A DNA stretch of 64,000 bases from Edaphobacter modestus (GTDB lineage Bacteria > Acidobacteriota > Terriglobia > Terriglobales > Acidobacteriaceae), in assembly GCF_004217555.1 (NCBI RefSeq), contig NZ_SHKW01000001.1, positions 2,108,001 through 2,172,000 of the forward strand, given 5' to 3'. Positions 1-8,354 of the stretch are shown here, one piece after another. Position 1 is the stretch's first letter. Every line of letters starts with the position of its first letter. The position numbers were made by a program, and so were the translations under genes. Under the pieces are notes generated by a model. The model worked only from the letters and a program-made list of their open reading frames with translations, was not told where the DNA came from and did not search any database.

Positions 1-270
1 CCGCTGCAATCCTCGGGCAATCTCACGAATCGACGAACCGGAAGCAATGCCTCGTGAGATGTCTTCCCGCTCAGCCAACGTGAGCGTTCTCGGCGAGCGG
101 CGACGAACGGCAGGAACAATCCCGCCGTGCTGCGACAACAAGAACTGAATGGAGCCATGCTCCTTGCCGAAGGCGCGTCCAATCTCATGCAGCGACTCGC
201 CCGCCTTCCAACGGCGCCATATGTCGGCCTTCTGCTCCCCAGAAAGACCATACCGTCTTCCTTGTCTCAT
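1..270 (-). CDS. IS30-family transposase, N-terminal part (cut by window edge)
   Basis: The minus strand reads from an ATG at 270 down to base 1 without a stop (90 codons). The product starts MRQGRRYGLSGEQKADIWRR and continues with a helix-turn-helix (residues about 30-85, with AFGKEHGSI and SSIREIARGL). This is the N-terminal DNA-binding part of IS30-type transposases; the catalytic DDE part would lie outside the window. The AT-richer stretch after the start (271-330) probably holds the element's terminal repeat, but its exact end cannot be fixed here. Function in transposition follows from family knowledge. Confidence 0.8.
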   Translation of the reverse strand, partial: MRQGRRYGLSGEQKADIWRRWKAGESLHEIGRAFGKEHGSIQFLLSQHGGIVPAVRRRSPRTLTLAEREDISRGIASGSSIREIARGLQR

Positions 271-392
271 CAACACCACCTCTAAGAAATGATCTAAATC
301 AGATGGTGTGTTGCATCGACCGGTTGAGACCGCCCCGTTTTTCGGCCACTTGAACCAGAGCACATCGGTAAACAGATGCCGACTTGAACGAA

Positions 393-409
393 GCCGCTTT
401 GAGAGCGGC
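393..409. repeat. Subterminal hairpin of IS91-type element
   Basis: GCCGCT and AGCGGC pair around a 5-nt loop about 12 bases inside the left boundary of the element. Rolling-circle elements use such hairpins at their ends for initiation or termination of strand transfer. The same hairpin is in copy 2 at 32166-32182. Confidence 0.55.
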
Positions 410-484
410 GGACGCATGCGCGTGTGGTTGAGCCAGCCTTGATGGCGCTGCGATAAGTTAAGTGGCAGGGGTATCTCTCAGCGC

Positions 485-1681
485 ATGAACCGACCTTCGC
501 TGGAGATGGCCGACATCGTTCACTGTGCCGGTGACGACTTCATAAAGCGCAGTCGCCGGTGGATCAGCTGGCAACATCAGAAGGTGTTGCTGGCCATCAC
601 CCGTTGCCGCACCGCTGCGCTGGGCGGGCATCGCGATCAGTGCTCCAGCTGCGGACATTCCGCCATCTCCTACTATTCGTGCCGTAATCGGCATTGCCCC
701 GGATGCCAGGGCAACGCCCGTGTGCGCTGGCTCGAAGCCCGCCAACGCGAGCTTCTCCCTACCCGCTACGTGCATGTTGTCTTCACCCTCCCGCGCGAAC
801 TGGCCCCGCTTGCTCTGCAGAACAAGCGGCTGATTTATAACCTGCTGTTCCACTCCAGCGCCGCGACCCTGCTCGAGATCGCTCGCGATCCCCGACACCT
901 CGGCGCCGAGATCGGCTTCTTCAGCGTGCTCCATACCTGGGACCAGCGCCTGCAACATCATCCCCATGTCCACTGCGTGCTCGCCGCCGGCGGCCTCGCT
1001 CCAGACCACTCCCGCTGGATCTCCTCCCGCCGCTCCTTCTTTCTCCCCATCAAGGTGCTCAGCCGCGTGTTCCGCGGCAAGTTCGTCGCCGGACTCAAGA
1101 GCGCCTTCCATACAGGCACACTCCAGTTCTACGGCAACCTCGCACCACTCGCAGCACAGGGGACCTTTACCTCCTGGCTCAGACTCCTGTTCCGCCACGA
1201 CTGGGTCGTCTACGCCAAGCGCCCCTTCGGCGGGCCGGAACACGCACTGCGCTATCTCAGTGCCTACACCCACCGCATCGCCATCTCCAACCACAGACTC
1301 GTTGCCCTCGCCAACGGCAACGTCACCTTCCGCTGGAGAGATTCCGCTCACGCCAACAAGAAGCGGCTCATGATCCTGCCCGTCGATGAGTTCCTGCGCC
1401 GCTTCCTCCTCCACCTGCTCCCGCGCGGCTTCGTGCGCATCCGCAACTTCGGCTTCCTCACCAACCGGTACCGCGCTACGTTGCTGCCGCTCTGCTTCCA
1501 CCTGTTCCACAGCACTGGACCGCCCCGACAGATAAATGCAGCGCAGACTTCAACCCATAGGAGCTCCGCATCGCTCTGGAACTGCCCTGTCTGCGGCGGA
1601 ACCATGCACGTCGTCGAACACCTCTCCGCAGCTCAACTCCTGCTTCGCTCTCCTCCGCTGTCCCGCGAGTGTGCCGCATGA
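485..1681 (+). CDS. IS91-family transposase (HUH, zinc-ribbon)
   Basis: Rolling-circle transposase of 398 residues. An N-terminal zinc ribbon is visible at about residues 54-77 (CSSCGH ... CRNRHCPGCQ). The HUH metal-binding motif is HHPHVHCVL at about residues 157-165. The tyrosine region YLSAYTHRIAISN (about 258-270) carries the candidate catalytic Tyr residues. A second CPVC pair near the C-terminus may bind another zinc. The length fits intact IS91-type enzymes, and no frameshift is seen. The second copy at 32258-33454 encodes the same protein, so both were probably active recently. A long antisense frame at 458-1510 is a codon shadow of this GC-rich gene. Confidence 0.92.
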   Translation: MNRPSLEMADIVHCAGDDFIKRSRRWISWQHQKVLLAITRCRTAALGGHRDQCSSCGHSAISYYSCRNRHCPGCQGNARVRWLEARQRELLPTRYVHVVFTLPRELAPLALQNKRLIYNLLFHSSAATLLEIARDPRHLGAEIGFFSVLHTWDQRLQHHPHVHCVLAAGGLAPDHSRWISSRRSFFLPIKVLSRVFRGKFVAGLKSAFHTGTLQFYGNLAPLAAQGTFTSWLRLLFRHDWVVYAKRPFGGPEHALRYLSAYTHRIAISNHRLVALANGNVTFRWRDSAHANKKRLMILPVDEFLRRFLLHLLPRGFVRIRNFGFLTNRYRATLLPLCFHLFHSTGPPRQINAAQTSTHRSSASLWNCPVCGGTMHVVEHLSAAQLLLRSPPLSRECAA

Positions 1682-2015
1682 ACCCACAGTTCCAACCTCG
1701 ACCTGCTTACCTGCTCCGGCACGCACAGAGTCCCTGTGTCGCATCTCGCTCCAACCGCACTCGAGACCACCGCTTCACCCGCTGTCTGCTGCCTCATCCA
1801 GAAGCTTTGCCCCCGCGAACTCTTCCCACAATCCGCATCCGCACCACGCACCACCGACCTCCGATGCCCTCGGCCTCCGCGCAGCACCATTCAAATCCCA
1901 TAGCAACCCAACTGCCAGCGGCTTCCTTCAAGTCGCTGTATCCGAAGCGCCGCCCCACAGCGCTTCAATCAACCAACCGGAAAAAATGGGCGCTCCAGAT
2001 ACAGCACTAAGACTT
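1682..2015 (+). other. Non-coding 3' part of IS91 copy 1
   Basis: No recognisable gene. Open frames here are rich in Pro, Ser, His and Arg, as expected from chance translation of C-rich DNA. A hairpin (GAAGCGC/GCGCTTC, 1944-1966) lies about 50 bases before the right boundary. Confidence 0.6.
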
Positions 2016-2062
2016 ACCAGGACTTATTCGGATTCGCAAGAGCAGTCGAGGTGTTAGCGTCA

Positions 2063-4402
2063 CTATTTTAGCTTCGAATATTCGGCTTGGGCCTGCTTTA
2101 GAACAGGGATGTCTGAGTCGGCATCCTTCCAGAGAGTAAGGAAATCCCCGTAGGCAGTTTTGGCCTTGGTCTTTTCGCCTGATGAGACGAATGCTCTTCC
2201 CAGCTGCAAATGCGCCAGTGCTCCTATTGGATCGCTAACGACGATTCCACGATGATCGATAATTTTCTGGAATTCTCTTGCTGCTTCAGGTCCCCGGTTT
2301 AGGGCAAGATAGGCTTCGCCACGCACATAGATCGGATAAAGAGCTCCATAGAATCCGAAGAAGCTACTCGGTGGCTCGCCAAGCTCGTACGGTATTGATA
2401 CCTGCAGCAGATCGACAGCCCGTGAAGGGTCACCATGCTTCAGCGCGAGAAGCGCGCGAAGAGTTGGCGCGTAGTTGAACCTGACCGCGGTATCTTCAGG
2501 GAAGCGCCTTTCGAGATCCCCCGCCAGTGTCGCGGTTTGCGATTGATCTCCCGCGAGGGCGAGTGCAAAGGCAGCGCCATACTCCGCATCCCGGCTCCGC
2601 GACAGCCGAAGGACCGCACCTGCGCTTTCATTGGCGGTGGCCACGTCTCCAAAGAGTGCCTCGCGAAGCGCAGCTCCAGCCTCGTACATAGCCGCTCTGT
2701 CCGGTTCGGAGGCCTGCTGGGCCAGGTTCCCAGCGTGTTGCGATTTCCTTGTTGCCTCCTGCATGTGACCGGCGTATGCCTCGGCAAAGGCCTCCTGGTC
2801 AACAACCGCATCTTCTACCGAAGATTCCTTTTGAGCAGCGGTCGATACGCCTTTCATGGCGGCCTGATCACCCTTGATAAAGGCAAGCTGATACCGATTC
2901 ATAAGAGAATCCGATATTTCCAGATTGCGCTCAGAGGCTTGCAGTAAGGTCTGCTCGGCTTCCTCAAGGTGGTTGAGTGCCTGGTAGCTCATGGCAAGTA
3001 CGTTATAGCCGATCGCAAATGACGAATCTGCCTCGACTGCTTTCTTCGCTTCCTGGACTGCCTCTTCGTATCTACCGAGGACGGGATAAATAATTCCCGA
3101 CAGGAACATGTGAGGTTTCAACTCGCGAGGATAGGTTTGTTCCCACGCTTCGCACGCCTGCCGTGCCCTCTCGAGGTTACCGGTTACCACCATGTCGTAG
3201 GAAGTAACGATAAAGAACTTTTCCTGATCACTCACGTGTTCCCGCAATTCGTAAGCCCTGCTTGTGCTCTTCACAGAGAGGATTGTTTCTCCCATATCTC
3301 CATAGGCACGTCCCAGCATGGCGTGAGCCATTGCAAACTGGGGGTCGATCTCGGTTGCACGTTGGAAAAGAGGCAAAGCGGCCGCCGGCCCAGTTGAGGA
3401 GAGTGTCTTCCAACCTGCACTGTAGGCTTTCAAGGCTTCGAGTGATGGTGTCGCGGCCTCCGCGAGCGGAGTATTGTGCTTCTCGACCGTGGCCAGCGAT
3501 TCGCCTACACGGGTTCTGTACTTACGGGCAATTTGACTCAGGGAATTGAGGACATCCTCTTTCCTCGACACCTGTACCTGTTCCTCATCGAGGACATCTC
3601 CGGTGTGGCAGTTGGTGGCACGCAAACCTAAAACATATTGGTTTCCCAAGCTAGCTATCGAGCCTTCCAAAACAGCAGCACTTCCGATGCGCTCGCAGAT
3701 CTCTCGAGCGAGTCCGGGGGTGAGAGGCTCATTCCCTGACCGGCCCATCAGACGGAGGGCGTGCTGGATGCGTTCCTCGGAGATGAGGCCTAGAAAGGGC
3801 GACTGCTCAAGTTGCACCGCCATGCCCTGCCGTAGTGTTCCGTCAAAAACGGTGTCGCCTGTGGTATTGGCGAAGTCCGCGAGCACAACCGTGTCTTTCT
3901 CACTCAGAAGCACTCTGCGATGCAAAAGCCACCGCCATGTGCCGACAGAGACGACAAGCAGGAAAACCACGGCCGCCACGATCCACGTCCACGGGCTGGT
4001 CTCTTTGACGTGAACCTGCACCTTGGAATGGCTGGCGGCAATGATCGCGAACTCTTCCTGAGGAACCAGATGTACATTCTCAGCGAGCCGGTATCCCCGA
4101 CCGGGCACTGTAATGATGTACTGGCGGTCCTGGGCAGTCTCGCCGAGCGCCTTTCTGAGCATGAAGATATTGCGACTGAGATTGGCCTCCTCCACAAAGG
4201 TGTCCGGCCAGACTGTCTTCATTAAGTCGTCTTTGGTGACGATCTCTTTGCCGTGGCGAACCAAAACCAGAAGGATCTGAAACGTCTTTGGCGTCAGCGG
4301 AACGGGCTCGCCGGCCCGAAGCAGTGTTTCTCTTGCGGCATCAACTCGGAAAGGGCCGAACTCGTAAAGCTCGTTGACCGTCTGGCTCTCGCTCGTGGTC
4401 AT
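2063..4402 (-). CDS. Winged-helix (OmpR/CadC-like) membrane regulator with TPR sensor domain
   Basis: One-component regulator of a type frequent in Acidobacteria. An OmpR-type winged helix covers about residues 12-107 of the 779-residue form (FGPFRVDAARETLL ... VPGRGYRL). One membrane segment follows at about 139-159 (WIVAAVVFLLVVSVGTW). The rest is a long outer domain with TPR-like helices from about 325. By analogy with CadC/ToxR, the DNA-binding part is cytoplasmic and the TPR part senses outside the inner membrane. A TTG at 4423 is in frame; I prefer the ATG at 4402, where family members usually begin. No neighbour gives its target, so regulon and ligand are unknown. Confidence 0.85.
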   Translation of the reverse strand: MTTSESQTVNELYEFGPFRVDAARETLLRAGEPVPLTPKTFQILLVLVRHGKEIVTKDDLMKTVWPDTFVEEANLSRNIFMLRKALGETAQDRQYIITVPGRGYRLAENVHLVPQEEFAIIAASHSKVQVHVKETSPWTWIVAAVVFLLVVSVGTWRWLLHRRVLLSEKDTVVLADFANTTGDTVFDGTLRQGMAVQLEQSPFLGLISEERIQHALRLMGRSGNEPLTPGLAREICERIGSAAVLEGSIASLGNQYVLGLRATNCHTGDVLDEEQVQVSRKEDVLNSLSQIARKYRTRVGESLATVEKHNTPLAEAATPSLEALKAYSAGWKTLSSTGPAAALPLFQRATEIDPQFAMAHAMLGRAYGDMGETILSVKSTSRAYELREHVSDQEKFFIVTSYDMVVTGNLERARQACEAWEQTYPRELKPHMFLSGIIYPVLGRYEEAVQEAKKAVEADSSFAIGYNVLAMSYQALNHLEEAEQTLLQASERNLEISDSLMNRYQLAFIKGDQAAMKGVSTAAQKESSVEDAVVDQEAFAEAYAGHMQEATRKSQHAGNLAQQASEPDRAAMYEAGAALREALFGDVATANESAGAVLRLSRSRDAEYGAAFALALAGDQSQTATLAGDLERRFPEDTAVRFNYAPTLRALLALKHGDPSRAVDLLQVSIPYELGEPPSSFFGFYGALYPIYVRGEAYLALNRGPEAAREFQKIIDHRGIVVSDPIGALAHLQLGRAFVSSGEKTKAKTAYGDFLTLWKDADSDIPVLKQAQAEYSKLK

Positions 4403-4636
4403 CCGGGCACACCCGCCTTCCAACCCAATGCTTGAGCTCGAATTTTAGCATGCGTCCGCGCTCACTCCGAGGTGTGCACCATCCGCGTCAGCGCCACCAA
4501 GACATTCATTTTATTACTACTTATGGGACTGCGAGAAATTATCAGAAGTTTTCAAAGCGCTTGGAAGGACTTTTCATGCGCTTTCGCGGCAACCTGCTCT
4601 CGTTCCAACATTCGGTCCACCTGGAAAGAAGGCCTT

Positions 4637-4906
4637 ATGGCTAAGCAGACAACAATCACAGTCGAAACCGACTCCCTGTTGATCCTTCGAGGCCGAAGTG
4701 CAAGGCGCGGATGGTGTCCCCGATGCGAAGCAGAAGTGGAAACGATCGCGATGGAAGACACAAGAGTGATCACGAACCTGAGACGGCCCGAATTAGAAGA
4801 ATGGCTCAATTCCGAGGAGCTGCAACGGCTGCACGCAGCCGATGGCTCAGCGGTGACTTGCCTGAATGCACTGCTCGCACGTGTGCAGAAGACAAAAACC
4901 AGCTAA
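4637..4906 (+). CDS. Small CxxC protein of unknown function
   Basis: An 89-residue protein; the ATG at 4637 follows GGAAAGAAGG. After a beta-rich start, a WCPRC motif (about residues 27-31) suggests half of a metal-binding or redox site; only two Cys are close together, with one more near residue 76. The middle part (NLRRPELEEWLNSEELQRLH) is helical and acidic. The gene ends 44 bases before a PEP-CTERM gene, so the two may share a transcript. I do not recognise a named family. Confidence 0.7.
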   Translation: MAKQTTITVETDSLLILRGRSARRGWCPRCEAEVETIAMEDTRVITNLRRPELEEWLNSEELQRLHAADGSAVTCLNALLARVQKTKTS

Positions 4907-4950
4907 CTGCGGTACCCGCGGTTGCGCAACAGGTAACAAGGAGGCGCTAT

Positions 4951-5880
4951 ATGAAATCCAGACTGCCCTTTACCAATCCAATTTTTGCCCTGCACAAGCT
5001 GATCCTTCTGATCCTTCCCCTTACAGTTGCACTTCTCACCGTTCCAGCATCTGCAGATTCCTCCGTTTATGTCATCAACCTTGCCCAGCAATTCGGCACA
5101 GTCAATCTGACTAGCGGCGCTTTTAACCCGATTGGACCAGGTCTTCCGGAAGGATCTGGAGGGCTGATCCCCGGGCCGGGCGGCACGTTGCTCACACTCA
5201 CCGACTCTGGCAACCTGGTTGCGATCAATCCTTCCAGTGGTGCATCGTCCGTCGTTGGCAGCACAGGATTAGGCGGCAACGCGAACGCCCTTGGCCACCT
5301 CGGCACGACCCTGTACGTCACCGATCTCAACAACAATCTGTATACGGTCAGCCCCACGACGGGCCTGGCGACACCGGTAGGAGCTACTGGTATCCCTGCG
5401 GATCCGACGATTCCATTCACGACCAACCCAGACGGATCTTTCAATCTTACCGACGAGACCCTCTTCGGCGTAGATGGAAAGCTGTACGCCACCTTCGACG
5501 CGTTCGCCCTCGGCACCGACGGCTATACCACCACCGTACAGGTCTCTCCGGCCCTCTGGGAGATCGATCCGACGACCGGAGCCGCGACGTATCTCTCGTC
5601 GGTTCCACTTCACCTGCTGACGATCTTCGATGCGGACGGCGCCCTGTCTGCGTTTCAAGGGTTCCCAACTCCTGACACCCCGTTTCCTGGGCCGGAGATT
5701 GATCTAGTGGCTTTTCACCTTTCAGATGGCACCACCTCCTTTGTCGGCAAGGTTGACCCAGCGGCCGGGCCGATCCTCGGCGCAACGCCAGCTGTTCCTG
5801 AGCCGAGTTCGCTCGTTTTGCTTGGCACTGGTTTGACCGCTCTCGCTGCCAGATTTCGAAGACGGAGTCTACAGCGTTAG
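4951..5880 (+). CDS. PEP-CTERM sorting-domain exported protein
   Basis: A 309-residue exported protein. The ATG at 4951 has an AAGGAGG ribosome site at 4938-4944, which decides the start. The N-terminus has a signal peptide (hydrophobic core LILLILPLTVALLTVP, cleavage after ASA). The body is Thr/Ser/Gly-rich with repeated turns such as NLVAINPSSGASSVVG and NLYTVSPTTGLATPVG, resembling degenerate propeller blades. The C-terminus has VPEPSSLVLLGTGLTALAA followed by RFRRR: the PEP-CTERM signal used for exosortase-dependent surface sorting or exopolysaccharide association. No exosortase gene is in the window. Confidence 0.88.
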   Translation: MKSRLPFTNPIFALHKLILLILPLTVALLTVPASADSSVYVINLAQQFGTVNLTSGAFNPIGPGLPEGSGGLIPGPGGTLLTLTDSGNLVAINPSSGASSVVGSTGLGGNANALGHLGTTLYVTDLNNNLYTVSPTTGLATPVGATGIPADPTIPFTTNPDGSFNLTDETLFGVDGKLYATFDAFALGTDGYTTTVQVSPALWEIDPTTGAATYLSSVPLHLLTIFDADGALSAFQGFPTPDTPFPGPEIDLVAFHLSDGTTSFVGKVDPAAGPILGATPAVPEPSSLVLLGTGLTALAARFRRRSLQR

Positions 5881-5892
5881 CGCTCTGTCAAA

Positions 5893-5923
5893 ACGGATGC
5901 GGTGGAATGAGAACCGCATCCGT
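5893..5923 (+). terminator. Hairpin after PEP-CTERM gene
   Basis: A perfect 11-bp inverted repeat (ACGGATGCGGT / ACCGCATCCGT) with a 9-nt loop, 13 bases after the stop codon. No T-run follows, so it may stop transcription weakly or stabilise the 3' end. Confidence 0.55.
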
Positions 5924-6559
5924 GGTTGCGAGCCTCATCTGCGGGACGATGTCACAAATAGCGTAGCGTCTGGATCTCGACTTTTTCAACACTCATAGGC
6001 CAATGCGCTCATCATGGAGCCCTTGGTTCGTGTTTCGAGTGGATTGTCGGCTAACCGGAACTTATTCACTTGGCCGAATAGTCGGCTTATCGTACAAGTG
6101 GCTTTCCGGTCTCAACGACTCATCTGAAGAAAAAGGCGGGCCATGATGACCATAGGGCACATACAGAACCGCTAGCAAACAGGTTTTTGAGTGCAATAGC
6201 GGTACACTCATCAGCTCTCCTCCTTCCGGCACCATCTCAAATGCCAATGTTCAGAGCTTTACCGTGAGCTTTCGTGCGCTGTAGCCGAGGTGCTTCGGGT
6301 TGGCAAATGCATTTAGGTACGAAATCAGGTACAGTGCGCATCTACTGTAATTTCAGTATTTTGGCTCTGTTTGCAGCTATATTTCTGGTGATTCGTCCTA
6401 TTTACGCTAGATTACGGAATGCTAATCTACGCTCTTCGGCTTCAACTGCTTCGGTTACCTCTTACCTCGTGCCATATGCTCTCCTCGTTCCAGTGTGTCT
6501 CTTAGTCACTGGTACAAAGCAAGCCGGGCACTCCAGCATCAAAGCTGGACATACTTCGT
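5924..6559. other. Gene-free stretch before the GAF activator
   Basis: No coding signal found. Local base composition is AT-richer than the flanks, and open frames (such as 6274-6567) show no recognisable protein. The last 55 bases are open in the frame of the downstream activator and read like coding sequence (KLDILRLVETLSTDLL), with a stop at 6503-6505. The activator's true N-terminus has probably been lost or starts at an unusual codon. Confidence 0.5.
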
Positions 6560-8065
6560 TTGGTTGAGACTCTGTCTACAGATCTGCTGAGAGTGACTCG
6601 GTGTGATTATTGCGCATTGCTCCTACCCGATGCCGATGGCGGAGGCCTGCGTGTAACAACGCTGTATAACCCCGAGGCGCGAGGTTCTCTGTCCGACGGG
6701 ACGATCATACCGAACGACGGTTCCATTTGTGGCACAGCCTTCCGGACCGGCAAGACTCAATACTTTGAGAACTTCGAGGACGTTCGTTATGAGGTCGAAC
6801 GTTCCGGTAGCAGCCTAGGTCGACGTATCTTTCAACGTGTTATTGATGAAGGGTTGGTGTCGGGGTGCGGCCTCCCACTTCTCAGCAGGAACGGCGTAAT
6901 AGGCGTGTTGACGGCCCTCAACCGGTCAGAGAAAGCATTCGACGTAGATGAAATCACTTTTCTCGAACAGGTTGCCCGCCAGGTTGCCATAGCCGTCGAA
7001 AACGCGTTGGATTATGAAAAGGCGATAAGGGATAGAGACAAAGAGACGAAACAGAGACTCTACCTCGAAGAGGAAATTCGCGCTGAGTTCGGGGAAATAG
7101 TCGGAGATAGTCCCGCGTTGAAGACTGCGCTTGATCTGGTTTCCATAGTGGCACCTACAGATTCGAGCACGCTGATTCTGGGCGAGACAGGAACCGGCAA
7201 GGAACTGATCGCACGCGCCATCCACAATCTGAGCAGCCGCCGGGAGCGGCCCTTTGTCAAATTGAACTGCGCAGCAATCCCGCTTGGCCTTCTAGAAAGC
7301 GAATTGTTTGGACACGAAAGAGGAGCGTTCACCGGAGCGATCGCGCAAAAAACAGGACGTTTTGAACTAGCGAATAAGGGAACACTCTTTCTTGACGAGG
7401 TCGGTGACATTCCTCTGGAACTTCAGGCAAAGCTGTTACGAGTCCTGCAAGAACAGGAATTCGAGAGACTCGGCAGCAATTACACCCATAAGGTCGATGT
7501 CCGTGTGATCGCAGCCACACATCGTGATCTGACTGCGATGGTAAAGCAGACTACGTTTCGCGAAGACCTCTATTATCGGTTGAAAGTATTCCCGATTCAT
7601 GTTCCAGCCTTACGACAGCGGACGGAGGACATTCCGAACCTGGTTCGTCATTTCCTGAAACACTACTCGAAGCGAATGAACAAACAGATCGATCAAATCC
7701 CTTCGGAGACAATGGACGCATTAGTGCGGTATCGATGGCCTGGAAACGTTCGGGAACTGCAAAATTTTATCGAACGGGCAGTGATTCTTTCTCCGCACAC
7801 AGTGTTACGTGCCCCAACTGCGGAATTGGAACCGTTCAGCGCTCATAAAGGATCAAACGCGCCATTGACGGGTCTCGAGGAGGTAGAACGAGATCATATC
7901 CTCCGAGCGCTTGATGCGAGCAACTGGGTCGTCGGCGGCCGGAGCGGCGCTGCGGAACGATTGGGGATGAAGCGGACGTCGCTGGTTTACAAAATACAGA
8001 AGCTCGGGATCAGCCGTCCCGTGTCCTTTTCAAAGGGTATCGAGGGTCCTTTACAGCCGGAATGA
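6560..8065 (+). CDS. Sigma-54 activator with GAF sensor domain (FhlA-like)
   Basis: Bacterial enhancer-binding protein, 501 residues from a TTG. A GAF-type sensor fills about residues 1-150 (ligand unknown). The AAA+ domain has Walker A GETGTGKE (208-215), an intact GAFTGA sigma-54 contact loop (255-260), Walker B FLDEVGD and the [15 protein letters not shown] motif near 394. A Fis-type helix-turn-helix closes the protein (about 460-490). Homologues normally carry residues before the first GAF helix, and the reading frame is open back to 6506, so the start is uncertain. A candidate UAS (8120-8149) and a -24/-12 promoter (8238-8253) lie directly downstream, which makes egtB its likely target. 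Confidence 0.88.
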   Translation: MVETLSTDLLRVTRCDYCALLLPDADGGGLRVTTLYNPEARGSLSDGTIIPNDGSICGTAFRTGKTQYFENFEDVRYEVERSGSSLGRRIFQRVIDEGLVSGCGLPLLSRNGVIGVLTALNRSEKAFDVDEITFLEQVARQVAIAVENALDYEKAIRDRDKETKQRLYLEEEIRAEFGEIVGDSPALKTALDLVSIVAPTDSSTLILGETGTGKELIARAIHNLSSRRERPFVKLNCAAIPLGLLESELFGHERGAFTGAIAQKTGRFELANKGTLFLDEVGDIPLELQAKLLRVLQEQEFERLGSNYTHKVDVRVIAATHRDLTAMVKQTTFREDLYYRLKVFPIHVPALRQRTEDIPNLVRHFLKHYSKRMNKQIDQIPSETMDALVRYRWPGNVRELQNFIERAVILSPHTVLRAPTAELEPFSAHKGSNAPLTGLEEVERDHILRALDASNWVVGGRSGAAERLGMKRTSLVYKIQKLGISRPVSFSKGIEGPLQPE

Positions 8066-8119
8066 TTTCTCCTACACTGCATACCGCGCCAGCCCTGCGA
8101 CGGAAGCCTGTCAGTGGCG

Positions 8120-8149
8120 GTCATCAGTCACGATTCCGTCAGTGATGAC
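8120..8149 (+). promoter_or_regulatory. Candidate enhancer (UAS) for the GAF sigma-54 activator
   Basis: GTCATCA (8120-8126) and TGATGAC (8143-8149) form a perfect 7-bp inverted repeat with a 16-bp gap. It ends 88 bp before the -24/-12 promoter, the usual distance for an activator binding site. Assignment to the adjacent activator is inference. Confidence 0.5.
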
Positions 8150-8237
8150 GAGCGTTGCGTTCGACATCTGCGGCAATAGATCATTGCAAATAAATGACTT
8201 ATGCTACTTTGTCGCTGATCTGGAAAATCTCTGCTTT

Positions 8238-8253
8238 TGGCACATTGCTTGCC
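8238..8253 (+). promoter_or_regulatory. Sigma-54 (-24/-12) promoter of egtB
   Basis: TGGCAC-N5-TTGCC matches the sigma-54 consensus TGGCAC-N5-TTGCW except for the final base. It lies about 100 bp before egtB and 170 bp after a sigma-54 activator gene. The promoter before the alcohol dehydrogenase (16818-16833) differs by one base of the spacer. Confidence 0.8.
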
Positions 8254-8354
8254 CAGTACAGTCACGCTGACTTCGGAGCGTACTGTCGTGTTGCGACCGA
8301 ACGCTCCGTCTGCCAACTCAGATTGCGGCAGAGGCTCAGCGGATGAATTGACCC

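Larger units (their letters stand above)
381..2015 (+). mobile_element. IS91-type (HUH) insertion element, copy 1
   Basis: A 1,635-bp segment that recurs at 32154-33788, with no difference noticed by eye. The repeat starts at GACTTGAACG and ends at GACTT; flanking DNA differs at both copies, so these are the element limits or within a few bases. Hairpins sit near both ends (393-409, GCCGCT/AGCGGC; 1944-1966, GAAGCGC/GCGCTTC), as expected for the ter and ori ends of rolling-circle IS91 elements. It encodes one transposase and a roughly 330-bp 3' stretch without a convincing gene. IS91 elements do not normally make target duplications, so the GACTT at both ends may be coincidence. Confidence 0.85.

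Noticed and set aside
458-1510. Long minus-strand open frame opposite the IS91 transposase (also 32231-33283)
   Set aside because: It is the antisense shadow of a GC-rich gene. Its composition (Glu/Ala/Val/Gly-rich, no motif) is what antisense codons produce, and it recurs only because the element is duplicated.
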